DNA of 64,000 nucleotides, from assembly GCF_019649055.1 (NCBI RefSeq), contig NW_026570462.1:38849-102848 (forward strand), read 5' to 3'. Positions 18,077 to 28,873 of this stretch are shown piece after piece; within the stretch, counting starts at the first letter, position 1; every line of letters begins with the position of its first letter. The DNA is from Paramacrobiotus metropolitanus. Taxonomy: Eukaryota; Tardigrada; Eutardigrada; Parachela; Macrobiotidae. The notes beneath the pieces were generated by a model. The model searched no databases and was not told the origin of the DNA. It saw only the letters and a program-made list of their open reading frames with translations. Position numbers and translations under genes: made by a program.

Positions 18077-21000
18077 ATGAGCCCCGGTGACTCATTCGAC
18101 CTGCGACATCCCACCGAACCACCGGACAAGGATAACCCCACTAACCAACCGCACTTTAACCGGAGAGAACCACCTGTCCCCACAACAGAAGGGGAAGTCA
18201 TCCAACAGATTGATGCATTGGTCAGACAACTAGGTCTGGACCATAACAGTACAGAAGAAGAATTCGTGAACGCATTGTTGGCTCCAACAGAAGAAGCCAC
18301 AATGGCCAGAACAATGGCAGAACGACTTGGAATTTTTGTCAACAATGGCAAAATCGAGATCCGGACCAGAACGCAACGAATGCCCGACTCACCCGACCCA
18401 GCGCATCAACTCGGCGTTGGAACGTCGGAGGCCGGAACGCAGGGATTGCCCGGACCGACCGACCCAATACCTCAACTTGGCATTGGAACGTCGGAGGTCG
18501 GAACGCAAGAAAGGCCCGACCTACGCAGCACGAACAATGTGACTGCGCCGCCCGCCACAGAAAGTGACGCAGGACGGACCGGCCACGAAAGCTGGACCGG
18601 ACTGCCGGTGAGAAGAAACTCAACCGAGCAGCCCAGACAAGGGCCAAGACGCGGAGGACCGGGACGCCGATTCACGCAAAGGGGCAACAGAAACTTCCCC
18701 AATGTATCATCCGGACGCGCAACGGATAGATACGCTGCAACAATGGCAGCTATCGACCTCACCGAAGAATCGGAAGGAGAAGTCGAAATATGGGAAACAT
18801 TCCCTCTGGAAGTACAGGCACCCGCTCACTGGCTGCAGCAGGAGTCGGACCTCTCCCAGCAACAACCTCAACCGGCTAGAACAGTAGCCGGATCTCGGAC
18901 GTTCGTCAACCTTGACTACATATGGTCGCAAGTGAGGCCAACGGAAACCTCGATAGAAGAACGGATACGAGAACAAACACGACGGTTCGAAACTCCCACC
19001 GATGTGCTGGAGGGCGGAGTAGCTAACCGACCTCGGGCACATGAAGTGGTCGTAACCGAAGTGGAACCAATCCAAGGTACGCTGACGCCAACAGAAGGCG
19101 GATCAGTCTCCTTAATTCCCGTCACACCGACTGTACGGGAAGTGACCTTCGAAAAAGGGACTCACAAGAAACCGAAGACGGTCAGAGCCTGGACACACGA
19201 AATCCGGATCGGACCGACGCCCACAATGGCGATGCTCGACACAGGAGCAGAGACTTCGCTGATCGAACAACGATTCTGCGAACAAAACGACCTGCCTATG
19301 CAACCCCTTGGCCATTACACTCGGATACTTGGCGTAGGCGGACAAGTTGCCTTCACCGTAACCCACTGCTGCACCGTACCGGTAACGCTGCAGGGATTTA
19401 CGAGCCATCATACATTCCACGTTCAACCGAACAACGCGGATATCCCAGTGTTACTTGGATGCGACTACCTTCATTCCAAGTTCACCTTTGTGTTAACACC
19501 CATTCCTAACCCGGAACGACCTGGAGGAATGACGGTAGTGCAGTCTATCCCGATACCAGAGGCATCGGGCACGGTAACAAATGAAGCAAGGATAAGTCGG
19601 CTTGATCACCCGTCAAACCCCTTGCCCAACATTTGCCGTGACTGCCGGGATACCAACCGGACTCTGATCGAGGAAATGCAACTGCACAACTCCATTGAAG
19701 CGTACGAAGAACGGATACGGACTGGAAAACTACATCCGAAGAAACGTATACTGAAGACGGCAGTAAAGTCTATCCCGATACCAGAGGCATCCGCAACGGA
19801 AGCGGATGCCATCTTAGAAGTCCAACAAAAGTACCGGACTTGGTTTACGGGAACACAACACTTTCTCGACCGACGGACGTTGGAGATGTTGGCCACTCTG
19901 CAACAGAACGGAGCGGTGACTACGGACCAGATACAGGAAGCACAACGGACATGCGAACCTGTATTGGCTCTCGCCGAAGACATCGACGATGAAGCTTGGG
20001 AATGGGAAGACGAACGAGTCCCAATTCATCGGCAGTACATGGAATACGGACTTCCAGTACCACGCCCTCTGGAGATACCCTGCCAAGAACTAGGCGGAGC
20101 ACTCTTCAGTTATATGCGACAAGTACAGTTGTACGGAGAATCGACTACAACTGCGTTTTGGAAACGGTACGGCGAGGACACCTCAATAACAAGGAAGATC
20201 CCCGACCCGTTACCGCCAATCACGGAACACTTTCCGAAGGAAGTCAAATTCGTTAACGACCTGAAGAAGCCAACTGAGCACACGCAAATTGGCGAAACTG
20301 ACCGACCTGATCGCTGCATAATCTGCAACGATAACATTGATGGAGTCGTCCGGACGCTGAAGACTCACCATGACTTGACATGGATTGACGGCAGACCGTC
20401 GTCACCAGCCCCTCCGCAACCAGAACGGAAGGTAAACTCAAGCCGGAAGACCAAGTCGGTAGTTAACCAATGGCTGAGCAACATAAGCTCACAGCCACCC
20501 GACCTGGAGAAACAGGACGAAGAGAGTCGACCGACCCAACCGAAGGAAACGGTCGACCAGGGAGTACCGACCACGGAAGTCGGAGAAGGTAGTGCGCCAC
20601 CGACCACAGAAGTCGGACATGGCGACACACCTGACGCTAACCCTGAAGACGAGCAAGAATCCGAGGAATATAACTCGGACGTCTCGGACGTACAAAGTTC
20701 GAGCGATTCACCGGACACAGACTCCGATAACCAACCTTCGGAAGAATCCGAGGAAGAGGATGATGATGAGGAATTCGACCCGTCAGTACGAAACTGCAGG
20801 TCAGATAAACCGCGGAATGACGACTCGGACGACTCATCCGAGGAGGACGAAGAACCGACCTACGACGTCCGGCTGACAAAAGCTTTGCGGTCCGTCATCC
20901 ACACTGAATTCATAGTCGACCTTCCCCCGGAACAAACCGGACAGGAAAAGCCAGTCGATGTCGAACAACAGGCGGAACTTGAACAACTTCAAATTTTACG

Positions 21001-22507
21001 GGAATTTGGAGGAGGCCAACCGGAGGAACACGACCTCCGACCTCCAACCATAGTAGTCCAGCAGTTGTCAACCGAACAACCGACCTCGGTTAACTTAACT
21101 GACCAACAGAAGTCGGAGCAACCGCGCCCACAGAAGGTTCGGATTGCAAAAGTCAACTCGATTACGGAGCTGAACTTGGGCAACAAGCACCCACAAGTTC
21201 ACCATCTGGCATTGGACCCGTTTATCGACTCGAAGCCGCTAGACCGACAAGTTGTCTTCAACAGCGAGCGAGTCTCTCTCCCACCTTACTCAACGTGTTC
21301 TATCAAGGTACGGACGGCCAAACCAATGGACCCGATGAGACCCATCTACTTCTACACTTTACGGCGGAAGCACCGACCTATCCGACCGATAGAAGCTAAG
21401 ATTGAGATCCGACCTCAGATAGACGCGGCCTGGATAAACATCCAGAACATGACCCACCAACCAAGGATATTGAAGAAGGGCATAAAACTTGGCCATATGC
21501 AATACAGCGACATGTTCGAACCGGACATCGACAACCAGTACGTCGAATGGGAACTCCCACTTGGAATTGCCAAGACTTGGCCACCCAAGCCGGAACCAAA
21601 GCCATCGCCGAAATTTGAAATTTTCGAGGCGACAGGAGTTACAGCTCAACGGAAAGTGAAACTCCTACCTCGGGCGATAACCCAAGTGCATGTCGTAATG
21701 GATGTTGCAGTAGCCACCGGACAGAAACTTACGTACCTTGGTGGATCCGACCCCCAACGAGACGGAGTCGAAATGATGGACGGCGTAACCAAACATGATG
21801 GGAGACGATTTACCATCATGGTAGCTAACCACACCCACCGCGAGGTCACCTTACGAAAAGGTGCACCCATGGGTCGAGTCGAACCGTTCCAAATGATGAC
21901 GGACGACCAGAGAATCGAAGAAGCGAGAATACGCTCGGCTCAAGTAGAGGAAGAAGACGCGGAATCCCAAGAGGAGCGACGAAGAATCATCGACTCCATG
22001 AACTTCGGTAAGAACTTAACCGATGAGCAACTTGCCCAACTTAAGGCAGTCGCCTGGGAATACCGGACCGTCTTCCCGACCTCGAAGAAACCATACGGAG
22101 ATGTCAAAGGTGTAACACACACCATCGACGTCCAAGGTGCACAGCCGATTAAGATGAACCCCACCAGAACAAGCTGGAAAGGAAGGGAATTCATCCAGAA
22201 ACATGTGCAGGAGATGCTCGACCAAGGAGTCATCGAACCCTCATCGGCAGCATGGAGCTTCCCCGTCGTCTTAGCCGCGAAACGGAACGGAGACGGCACG
22301 GTTGGAACTCGCTTCTGCATCAACTACATAAAGTTGAATGCAGTAACGAAGAAAAATAATTACCCATTACCGAACCCTTGGAGGAACTCCGACAACAACG
22401 AGAAGACGCGTGGAACGAAACGGTTGAACTCAGACAGACGCTACATAAGCTGTCTACTGAACAACCCGATAACCATGCTGCATGGAAAGAGGTCATGGAC
22501 CAACTAA
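18077..22507 (+). CDS. pol: Protease + long linker + truncated reverse transcriptase (1476 aa)
   Basis: Starts at an ATG five bases after the gag stop. A retropepsin-type aspartic protease is clear: MLDTGAETSLIEQ with catalytic D388, and the later PVLLGCDYL about 70 residues on. Residues about 755-775 hold a CX2C...HH zinc-finger-like motif (CIICNDNIDG...KTHH). An acidic tract follows (about 880-945), then beta-rich segments typical of the region between protease and RT. From about residue 1347 the gypsy RT fingers begin (IKMNPTRTSWKGREFIQK ... VIEPSSAAWSFPVVLAAK ... RFCINYIKLNAVTKK), but the homology stops at NYPLPNP. The final 41 residues are unrelated, and the YxDD palm, RNase H and integrase are absent. 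A 25-bp sequence encoding SIPIPEAS is repeated at about 19544 and 19770. Confidence 0.85.
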   Translation: MSPGDSFDLRHPTEPPDKDNPTNQPHFNRREPPVPTTEGEVIQQIDALVRQLGLDHNSTEEEFVNALLAPTEEATMARTMAERLGIFVNNGKIEIRTRTQRMPDSPDPAHQLGVGTSEAGTQGLPGPTDPIPQLGIGTSEVGTQERPDLRSTNNVTAPPATESDAGRTGHESWTGLPVRRNSTEQPRQGPRRGGPGRRFTQRGNRNFPNVSSGRATDRYAATMAAIDLTEESEGEVEIWETFPLEVQAPAHWLQQESDLSQQQPQPARTVAGSRTFVNLDYIWSQVRPTETSIEERIREQTRRFETPTDVLEGGVANRPRAHEVVVTEVEPIQGTLTPTEGGSVSLIPVTPTVREVTFEKGTHKKPKTVRAWTHEIRIGPTPTMAMLDTGAETSLIEQRFCEQNDLPMQPLGHYTRILGVGGQVAFTVTHCCTVPVTLQGFTSHHTFHVQPNNADIPVLLGCDYLHSKFTFVLTPIPNPERPGGMTVVQSIPIPEASGTVTNEARISRLDHPSNPLPNICRDCRDTNRTLIEEMQLHNSIEAYEERIRTGKLHPKKRILKTAVKSIPIPEASATEADAILEVQQKYRTWFTGTQHFLDRRTLEMLATLQQNGAVTTDQIQEAQRTCEPVLALAEDIDDEAWEWEDERVPIHRQYMEYGLPVPRPLEIPCQELGGALFSYMRQVQLYGESTTTAFWKRYGEDTSITRKIPDPLPPITEHFPKEVKFVNDLKKPTEHTQIGETDRPDRCIICNDNIDGVVRTLKTHHDLTWIDGRPSSPAPPQPERKVNSSRKTKSVVNQWLSNISSQPPDLEKQDEESRPTQPKETVDQGVPTTEVGEGSAPPTTEVGHGDTPDANPEDEQESEEYNSDVSDVQSSSDSPDTDSDNQPSEESEEEDDDEEFDPSVRNCRSDKPRNDDSDDSSEEDEEPTYDVRLTKALRSVIHTEFIVDLPPEQTGQEKPVDVEQQAELEQLQILREFGGGQPEEHDLRPPTIVVQQLSTEQPTSVNLTDQQKSEQPRPQKVRIAKVNSITELNLGNKHPQVHHLALDPFIDSKPLDRQVVFNSERVSLPPYSTCSIKVRTAKPMDPMRPIYFYTLRRKHRPIRPIEAKIEIRPQIDAAWINIQNMTHQPRILKKGIKLGHMQYSDMFEPDIDNQYVEWELPLGIAKTWPPKPEPKPSPKFEIFEATGVTAQRKVKLLPRAITQVHVVMDVAVATGQKLTYLGGSDPQRDGVEMMDGVTKHDGRRFTIMVANHTHREVTLRKGAPMGRVEPFQMMTDDQRIEEARIRSAQVEEEDAESQEERRRIIDSMNFGKNLTDEQLAQLKAVAWEYRTVFPTSKKPYGDVKGVTHTIDVQGAQPIKMNPTRTSWKGREFIQKHVQEMLDQGVIEPSSAAWSFPVVLAAKRNGDGTVGTRFCINYIKLNAVTKKNNYPLPNPWRNSDNNEKTRGTKRLNSDRRYISCLLNNPITMLHGKRSWTN

Positions 22508-25197
22508 TTGGTTGGGACCATTACATGAGGGATATGGATGAACAAATCGAGAAAGAGGGAACACCGCTTCCGGAACTCGCCATTGTCCCCCCGACTCAGC
22601 AGATACAACCGGTTCAGCCGAGTCCGACCTCGCCAGCTACGGTACCCAATATGCCGAACGTGCAACCTCAACCAACACCAAACCCACCGGCCCAACAGGA
22701 GGCGGTAGTAGATCCGATTATACAGGAACTACAGTACCTCCAGCGGGTATCAGACATAATGATGACCCGAATGGAGGCGGTCGGACAAGATCGGAGACTC
22801 GAACTGCACGAGTCAACCCGACTGGGAAGGGACTCCCAAGATATTAAGAAAACCAATGCCCAGATCCAACACGTGATCAAGAACGGCATCTCCAAGGAAC
22901 AACTGCCCTTAGCGACTTTCCACCAAAAGATAGCTCACCTTCGGCAGTTAATGGACCAGTACCCCCAGTACTCCCAAAACTTAGAAGAGTCAGAAGGGCG
23001 ATCCGAACAACTACGGATACCCGACCCTGTGGCCATCGCTTCCACGCTGAACGAGGCCAGACGACTTCGCCAGGTATGGACCATGGATGAACACATTATG
23101 GACTTAGGCGAGGTAATCGGCAACGCACAACGACTTGCCGACCTAGACAGAGCCATCTACTCGGCAGAACGCCTCAGCAGCCGAGGTCGACCAACAACGG
23201 ACGACGAAGCTCAACGGCTCATTAACATCCTGGAGCGATTAAAAACTCTGATCCAGAACGAACCTTTAATGGCGGAACAACAAGTTCCCCAAAACCGGGA
23301 TAGGAAGTACCAAGCAATGGCACTCCAAACGGAGGAGTCCAAGCAGAACGAAGCAGCTTGGAGAGCCATTCTCGAAGGTAAAGAAACGCTTCGGACAATC
23401 TACGAACGCGTCTTGCCGGGCACCGAACCAAGGGCCTTGACCAAAATTGCCGACCTCCGAGCTTACATAAAACTCGCAGAGGGCCTGGTTAAGAAAGACC
23501 CGTCAACTGCAACGGTGCAGGAGAAACACCAGCTTCGGATGGCGGTCGAGTGGATTGAGAGACAAAATCTCTTTGAAAAGAACCCTCCATCCCAGATACC
23601 CCTACCGAACAGGAATTATGTGGTATCCCCGGACTTCTACACACAGTCAGCAAGTCCAGTGACGTCGCCGAGGACGGCCCTGCACAACAAAGTACAGGAA
23701 GACCGCCAAACCCGGATATCCACCCACATCTCGGATGGATGGGATCGGCTTGACGACCTTCAACGGGCATATGTACACCTAACACCCACGGATCCAGACG
23801 CCATTAGAACGGCGCGTCAGAAGATCGACACCCTGGCTGCTTACTTAAAGCAAGCCCAGGACCTCTTCGATAAGGTCGATCCGAACGACACTGAAAGCCG
23901 ACAACTCAGGTCGGTAGTTGAAAGGATCGTAGAAATCCTTGACTCAGAATCGTCGTGCACTCGGATTGCCACACCATTACCTCCTCAACGGCCAGCACCG
24001 ACCACAACAGCAGTAATGACGTTGGTACGAACAACGCCGATACCGGACGTCTTGAAGCACGTGGAGACAATTGCCCACGCAGGTCGGGACTTGGCCGAAA
24101 TTTACAATTACCAGCTGAATCGACCGATGTCACCAACGAAAGTGACTGACCTCGAACGAACGGATCGACACTTGCGGATCGAGCTGGATTTCGCTGAAAC
24201 ACTCAGCGAATGGGGAATCCCAACATGTGGCCAACCTAGAGAACGGTTGGAGGAAGCCCTTCGGTCGATAATCGACCATGTTAAACGGTATCAGCCGGTG
24301 CCAACACAAGCACCAGCCAGAGAGGCAACGCCACCTGAAGCGGAACCCTCTCCAGCCATATCACCGGCACCAGCCGACGGACTTGAATTCGCTGAAGACA
24401 CCAGAGACCAACAGGAGGTCGACCTGGATGAAGTCGAAAATCAGTACCGAGAAGCTGTAGATACGCTGGAGAATCTAGCCAAACAGCTTCGTGACCTCAA
24501 CTCAGCAGACAAGTCAGAGGAACGCCTGAAGGTAGCGCTGGAACAACAGCATACCATTTGCTCCAGACGAGTTGATGACTTATGGAAGATGTTGGAGGCG
24601 AATCCACGCTTCAAAACACAAGGCGAACTTGACCGGGAGGAAATGAAGAGGTTGAAGACGGACTTCGCCCGGGCAGAACAGATAGCTGCCAACCTCCAGG
24701 CCCAGATCAACAAGATGGAAGGCCACGACCCAACAATGGCCAACGTGAAGAGAGCACTGCAGGATCAACTTAGATTCTCGCAGATACGCGTCGCTGACCT
24801 CCAAAACAAAATCGATAAACTACGTACTGAAGGTCACCGTAGAATGATGACTCGGATAGCAGCAAAGCAGAGCCCGACCTCAACGGCAGGACCGGCTCAG
24901 CCGAAGCCACCGGTACAGGATCTGGCTACGTTAAGAAGCGCCCTAAGTTACGCGGAAGAAATCGTCGTCAACATGACAGTGCGACTCGCCGGCATGGATG
25001 ACAATGATCCAGCCCAAGCAGCCGACAAGAAGGCCGCTGAAGACCGACTGACGTCCTCGCAACAACGAGTCCGCGAACTAACGGCAGAAATTGCCGCGCT
25101 TCAAAGTCAGCAGTCAGCACCGACCTCGACTAGCTCGACTCAGCCGACCTCTACAACAGGACCGGCTCCACCGACCTCAACAGTAGGAACGACTTAG
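22363..25197 (+). CDS. Accessory ORF a: long coiled-coil protein (~939 aa)
   Basis: The frame opens after a stop at about 22358 and runs to 25197. It overlaps the last ~145 bases of the pol ORF in the -1 phase, exactly where RT homology ends, so the junction between the broken RT and foreign coding DNA lies near 22365-22380. The first in-frame ATG is near 22495 (VMDQLIGW). The protein is almost wholly charged, Gln- and Leu-rich helix with heptad-like spacing, broken by Pro/Thr/Ala linkers such as APTSTSSTQPTSTTGPAPPT. I see no enzyme motif. It could be a fusion made with the RT stub by -1 frameshifting, or be translated independently. The function is unknown. Confidence 0.6.
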   Translation, partial: PITEPLEELRQQREDAWNETVELRQTLHKLSTEQPDNHAAWKEVMDQLIGWDHYMRDMDEQIEKEGTPLPELAIVPPTQQIQPVQPSPTSPATVPNMPNVQPQPTPNPPAQQEAVVDPIIQELQYLQRVSDIMMTRMEAVGQDRRLELHESTRLGRDSQDIKKTNAQIQHVIKNGISKEQLPLATFHQKIAHLRQLMDQYPQYSQNLEESEGRSEQLRIPDPVAIASTLNEARRLRQVWTMDEHIMDLGEVIGNAQRLADLDRAIYSAERLSSRGRPTTDDEAQRLINILERLKTLIQNEPLMAEQQVPQNRDRKYQAMALQTEESKQNEAAWRAILEGKETLRTIYERVLPGTEPRALTKIADLRAYIKLAEGLVKKDPSTATVQEKHQLRMAVEWIERQNLFEKNPPSQIPLPNRNYVVSPDFYTQSASPVTSPRTALHNKVQEDRQTRISTHISDGWDRLDDLQRAYVHLTPTDPDAIRTARQKIDTLAAYLKQAQDLFDKVDPNDTESRQLRSVVERIVEILDSESSCTRIATPLPPQRPAPTTTAVMTLVRTTPIPDVLKHVETIAHAGRDLAEIYNYQLNRPMSPTKVTDLERTDRHLRIELDFAETLSEWGIPTCGQPRERLEEALRSIIDHVKRYQPVPTQAPAREATPPEAEPSPAISPAPADGLEFAEDTRDQQEVDLDEVENQYREAVDTLENLAKQLRDLNSADKSEERLKVALEQQHTICSRRVDDLWKMLEANPRFKTQGELDREEMKRLKTDFARAEQIAANLQAQINKMEGHDPTMANVKRALQDQLRFSQIRVADLQNKIDKLRTEGHRRMMTRIAAKQSPTSTAGPAQPKPPVQDLATLRSALSYAEEIVVNMTVRLAGMDDNDPAQAADKKAAEDRLTSSQQRVRELTAEIAALQSQQSAPTSTSSTQPTSTTGPAPPTSTVGTT

Positions 25198-25227
25198 CCT
25201 AGGCCAGCGGACATTAGCGACCGACCT

Positions 25228-26385
25228 ATGTCCCCGGTTACTGAAGCTAGAATAATGTCAGCAATACCGGACCCAGGAACGATGCCAACAAGCGCACCAC
25301 CTCACTTGGTTAACCTGGTGAATCAGACGATGGAACTCATTACAGAAATGAGAGCCCGTCGAATCTTTTGTGATTCCAACAGCCGGTTAGCACAAGACTT
25401 GGACCGTGATATTTTGGCCTGGGGAACTAACGTAAAGTTCCTCCGCCAACTCCACCATCCAGACGCGCCGAAGACTCCCGGCATAAGAGGCCATATAATA
25501 AGGACCTCTTCCTGGTTGGAGACGCGAGTCCGAGATTACATTGAAGAACGGGACCGTGACCAACAACGAAAGGAAACCTCTGAAGCATCGCTGCGGACTG
25601 CAGCAACGGATCGTCGAGCTCGGATCACACAAATCCAGTCGACACGTAACCCGACGGACCCTTTCGCGGTTCCACAATCCATACCGGATGACGAAATCCA
25701 GTTGACTCTGCAGACCGCGGACAGATTGATTGGTGAACTTTACCAATTACGGGACTCAACCGACCCGCAGACTCCGCAGTACTGCCAAATCGACATCAAC
25801 CTAGGCCACTTGGAGAACAATACCAAGGAGGTCCGATTCATTCTCCGACCTGAGACGCAACGGACCGTCAAGAATCAGGATCGGTTACGGATTCTTAAAG
25901 TCAAAATTGACAGCTTCGCGGAAGACTTCTACAAACGCAAACAACAGGAAGCAGAACGCAAGCTGAAAACTCCCGCGAAGAAGATTAAGGCGACACTTAA
26001 GCCACCGGTCCAACCTGTCAAACCATTAGAGGTTCAACAAGATGAACCAATGGATGAAGTACCGCCACTCGGGAACGAACTCGAGGTCGGAGCATTTGAA
26101 CAGGTGGACATGGATACTTCCGAAACACCAACAACACCGCAGGGTGGCCAACCGAAGCCAACCGCTCGACTCACTCGACCAACAACTTTTCCGGGACTCT
26201 CACATAAAGAGCCCATAGCAGATGATAAAGGTCCGAGGAGACGCCTATTCTCACCTCCACCGGTCCGAACAAAGGAACAACTGTTGGAAATCCTGAAAAA
26301 GACTCCAATGGACGAAACACAACCGGGTCAGTCACAGAAACCGACCTCGGTAACGAAGTCAGTGTTCACCCCCCGGAGTCCATAA
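25228..26385 (+). CDS. Accessory ORF b: charged helical protein (385 aa)
   Basis: ATG start 31 bases after the previous stop. Mainly helical, with similar composition to the preceding ORF (ETRVRDYIEERDRDQQRKET, LIGELYQLRDS), then a basic stretch and a Pro/Thr-rich tail. A CACATAA-loop hairpin with stem GGGaCTCT/AGAGCCC is embedded in the coding DNA at 26193-26214. The end overlaps an open +1 frame that leads into the next ORF across a run of six C (about 26370). The function is unknown. Confidence 0.6.
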   Translation: MSPVTEARIMSAIPDPGTMPTSAPPHLVNLVNQTMELITEMRARRIFCDSNSRLAQDLDRDILAWGTNVKFLRQLHHPDAPKTPGIRGHIIRTSSWLETRVRDYIEERDRDQQRKETSEASLRTAATDRRARITQIQSTRNPTDPFAVPQSIPDDEIQLTLQTADRLIGELYQLRDSTDPQTPQYCQIDINLGHLENNTKEVRFILRPETQRTVKNQDRLRILKVKIDSFAEDFYKRKQQEAERKLKTPAKKIKATLKPPVQPVKPLEVQQDEPMDEVPPLGNELEVGAFEQVDMDTSETPTTPQGGQPKPTARLTRPTTFPGLSHKEPIADDKGPRRRLFSPPPVRTKEQLLEILKKTPMDETQPGQSQKPTSVTKSVFTPRSP

Positions 26386-28852
26386 GAAGTTAGTCCGACA
26401 GGCTAAGAACTATGACCTGGAACGGATCCTCAACGAAGCCCACCTAACAGAGGGACTGAGGCTAGGAAAGCTATCCACTGACGAGCAACAAGCACTCGGC
26501 CAGCGGATATACGCGTTGATCCAGGACAGGGATAAGGCTCTACGCCGACTGATGTTTGTGAGGTGCGGAAGACAGGCACTACGACAGCTTCCGTTGGACG
26601 CGGCCATTATTAAGCCAGCCCAACTACTCCGACACCCTCGCATCAACCCTGCAGCCTACACGTTGGAGATGCCTCCTCAACCCGGTCAACAGGTTACCGA
26701 GAAGATTCGATGCATCATGTCCGACAGTAGCGACGAATCTGACCACAACTACAGAAAGGGTGCTCAGATCGAAGATGACCCGACCTATGACGACGACTTA
26801 ACCTGGCAAGAGACCCTGCTGATGGATGCACAGACAAGCTCCAGGTCGTCATATGGATCTCGACCGGCAGAATCAACGCCGAGAAGGAGTAGGTCCCCGG
26901 TGAAACAGATCTCACCGAACCGGGCAGCGTCTCAACCGGCAACGATGCCGAGTCAACCTCCGAAGGAACAGCCACGTAGGTTTACGCCCCGGAATACTCC
27001 AACCAAACCAAAGCAAACCCCGGAGGAGATGGACACGACGTCTCCAAAGGAGGTCGGACCTGAATCACAGAATGAATCGACCTCGGAACCAGCCAAGTTG
27101 GTCATAGACGAATCTCGGACAGATGAACCGGCAACAGCTCCGGGTAAGAGAAGTAAAAAGAAGCAGCAACCGGCTGATGACTTCTCGCGAGAATACCACG
27201 ACGACCCAGCCTTAAAGCACGTTCAGGACCTGACCAGGTCGGAACAGGATGCGAGTGTGGACACTGCGTTCCCAGAGGACAAAGAACTCTGGAACTCACT
27301 GAAGTCACGCCGTGCTAGCCTCGTTGGAAACACCGACGCGGTCCGTAAGGAACACGAACGACTTACGCAAAGGATGGCTGAGGTCATGAAAAGAATGGGA
27401 GAACGATTCCGTGCGGAGAAGGTCCGACCTGCGGCACAACAACAGGCCGCTACGACTCGACCGAAACTCTTTGCACCGGACCCGAAGTCGACCTCCACGA
27501 CAACACGTCAATTGGTGGTCAAGATGAAGAACCCTCAACCAGTAAGGGAACCTTCCGTGCAGATCCAGGACGAATTACTGGATTCAAAGGTGATCAACTC
27601 GGCTAACTCGGCTAAGTTGTCACGGAGAGAGAAGAAAAAGGCTAAGAAAGAAGCCAGAAAGGAAGCTGAAAAAAAGGCGACCAAACAACCTCCAAAGGAA
27701 CCGACTAAACCGAGGTCGGACCTTTCAATTAAGACGCCGAAACCTAACCCGGCCAAACGGCATAAGTCCTCCGACGACCTTGATACCTCAGACGCTGGCC
27801 CACAGAAGCCGGACAAAAAGGGGAACGCCAAGGAGGAATTTGACTACGACGCAGCCAAACAGCGGATGCGAGAACTGATCGCCAGAGCAGGTACTGCGGC
27901 GACCAAAACGGAGGCCGAAAGACCACACGAAAGGTCTAAGCCGACGCCTAAGCCACCACCCAAGCAACCGAAACCTTCTACGTCCAAGAAAGACTCGGAC
28001 GATGAATCAGAGAAACCCTCGGAACCCGACGATGAGATCTCCGACCATGGAGAAGCCGATCCATACGAAGGATTTAAAGGCGATCGGAATGAAGAATGGA
28101 GTCACGAAGAAGACACTGACGCTTCTGAATGGCCAGCCCCTGATGACGTACGTCAGCGGCTACCCGACGCTCAACCTGGCGACCGACCAGTCGGATTTCA
28201 TACGGTTCGACTTCACGTCGAAATAGTCCGAAGCGTCAGGAACGCCCGAAACGAAGGCAGAGATGTGTACCAGTCATTGGTGCGCGACCTCTCGACCAAC
28301 TTAAGGATCGTAGGTCGGACCTCACCCTGGCTCACACAGAAACTTATGATGGCTATAGTGGCATGGGCCTTGGACTTCGGATTAGCCGTAGCGGTCCACC
28401 GACAATGGGGACGGACCGCCGAGTTAATCGCACCAGACATTATTCAAAAGCTCAAAAGTGCCGCTGCCAGAGCACTGGACGACCCGCCGACGAGAATCGT
28501 CAGATGCATCGGATACGCAAGAAACCCTCGCGGATCCTCCTTACTACACATCGCCCGTATATACAACGTTATGTACGAGAACAGCCAGGGCAATATTGAC
28601 GTCATAATGGATCTTCTAAGACCTGTCATCGCAACGATGGTGGCAGAGTTTTCCCTCCAAACGACCAACGCGGAACGCGATTTACCACTTCGGTACACAG
28701 TACCTCGGTTCATACCGGAGCAGCAACGACGCGATTTCAAACTCCGGATGTCCTTTATTAACCTACAGTCCTCTCCCGAAGGTACCGAAATGATCGTCGA
28801 GGAGTACAGTGAGTCGGATGAACAACCATCCGGCGAGGCGGCGGACATGTAG
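26353..28852 (+). CDS. Accessory ORF c: disordered linker + helical C-terminal domain (~778 aa)
   Basis: The frame is open from about 26353 with no ATG until about 26552, and overlaps the previous ORF in the +1 phase, so it may be the second half of a frameshifted fusion. The first part (KNYDLERILNEAHLTEGLRLG...) is helical. The middle is long, charged and low-complexity (KKKAKKEARKEAEKKATKQP and similar). The last about 220 residues form a compact-looking helical domain (HTVRLHVEIVRSVRNARNEG ... SPWLTQKLMMAIVAWALDFG). This domain is of a similar style to that in the ORF at 30894, but I could not align the two with confidence. The function is unknown. Confidence 0.55.
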
Positions 28853-28873
28853 AACATCGCACGGGCGTCAGGT

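Noticed and set aside
13277-18351. Many long minus-strand and alternative-frame ORFs over the giant element
   Set aside because: They are shadows of the coding frames, arising from the CCGACC/GGTCGG-rich, stop-poor composition, and have no domain content.
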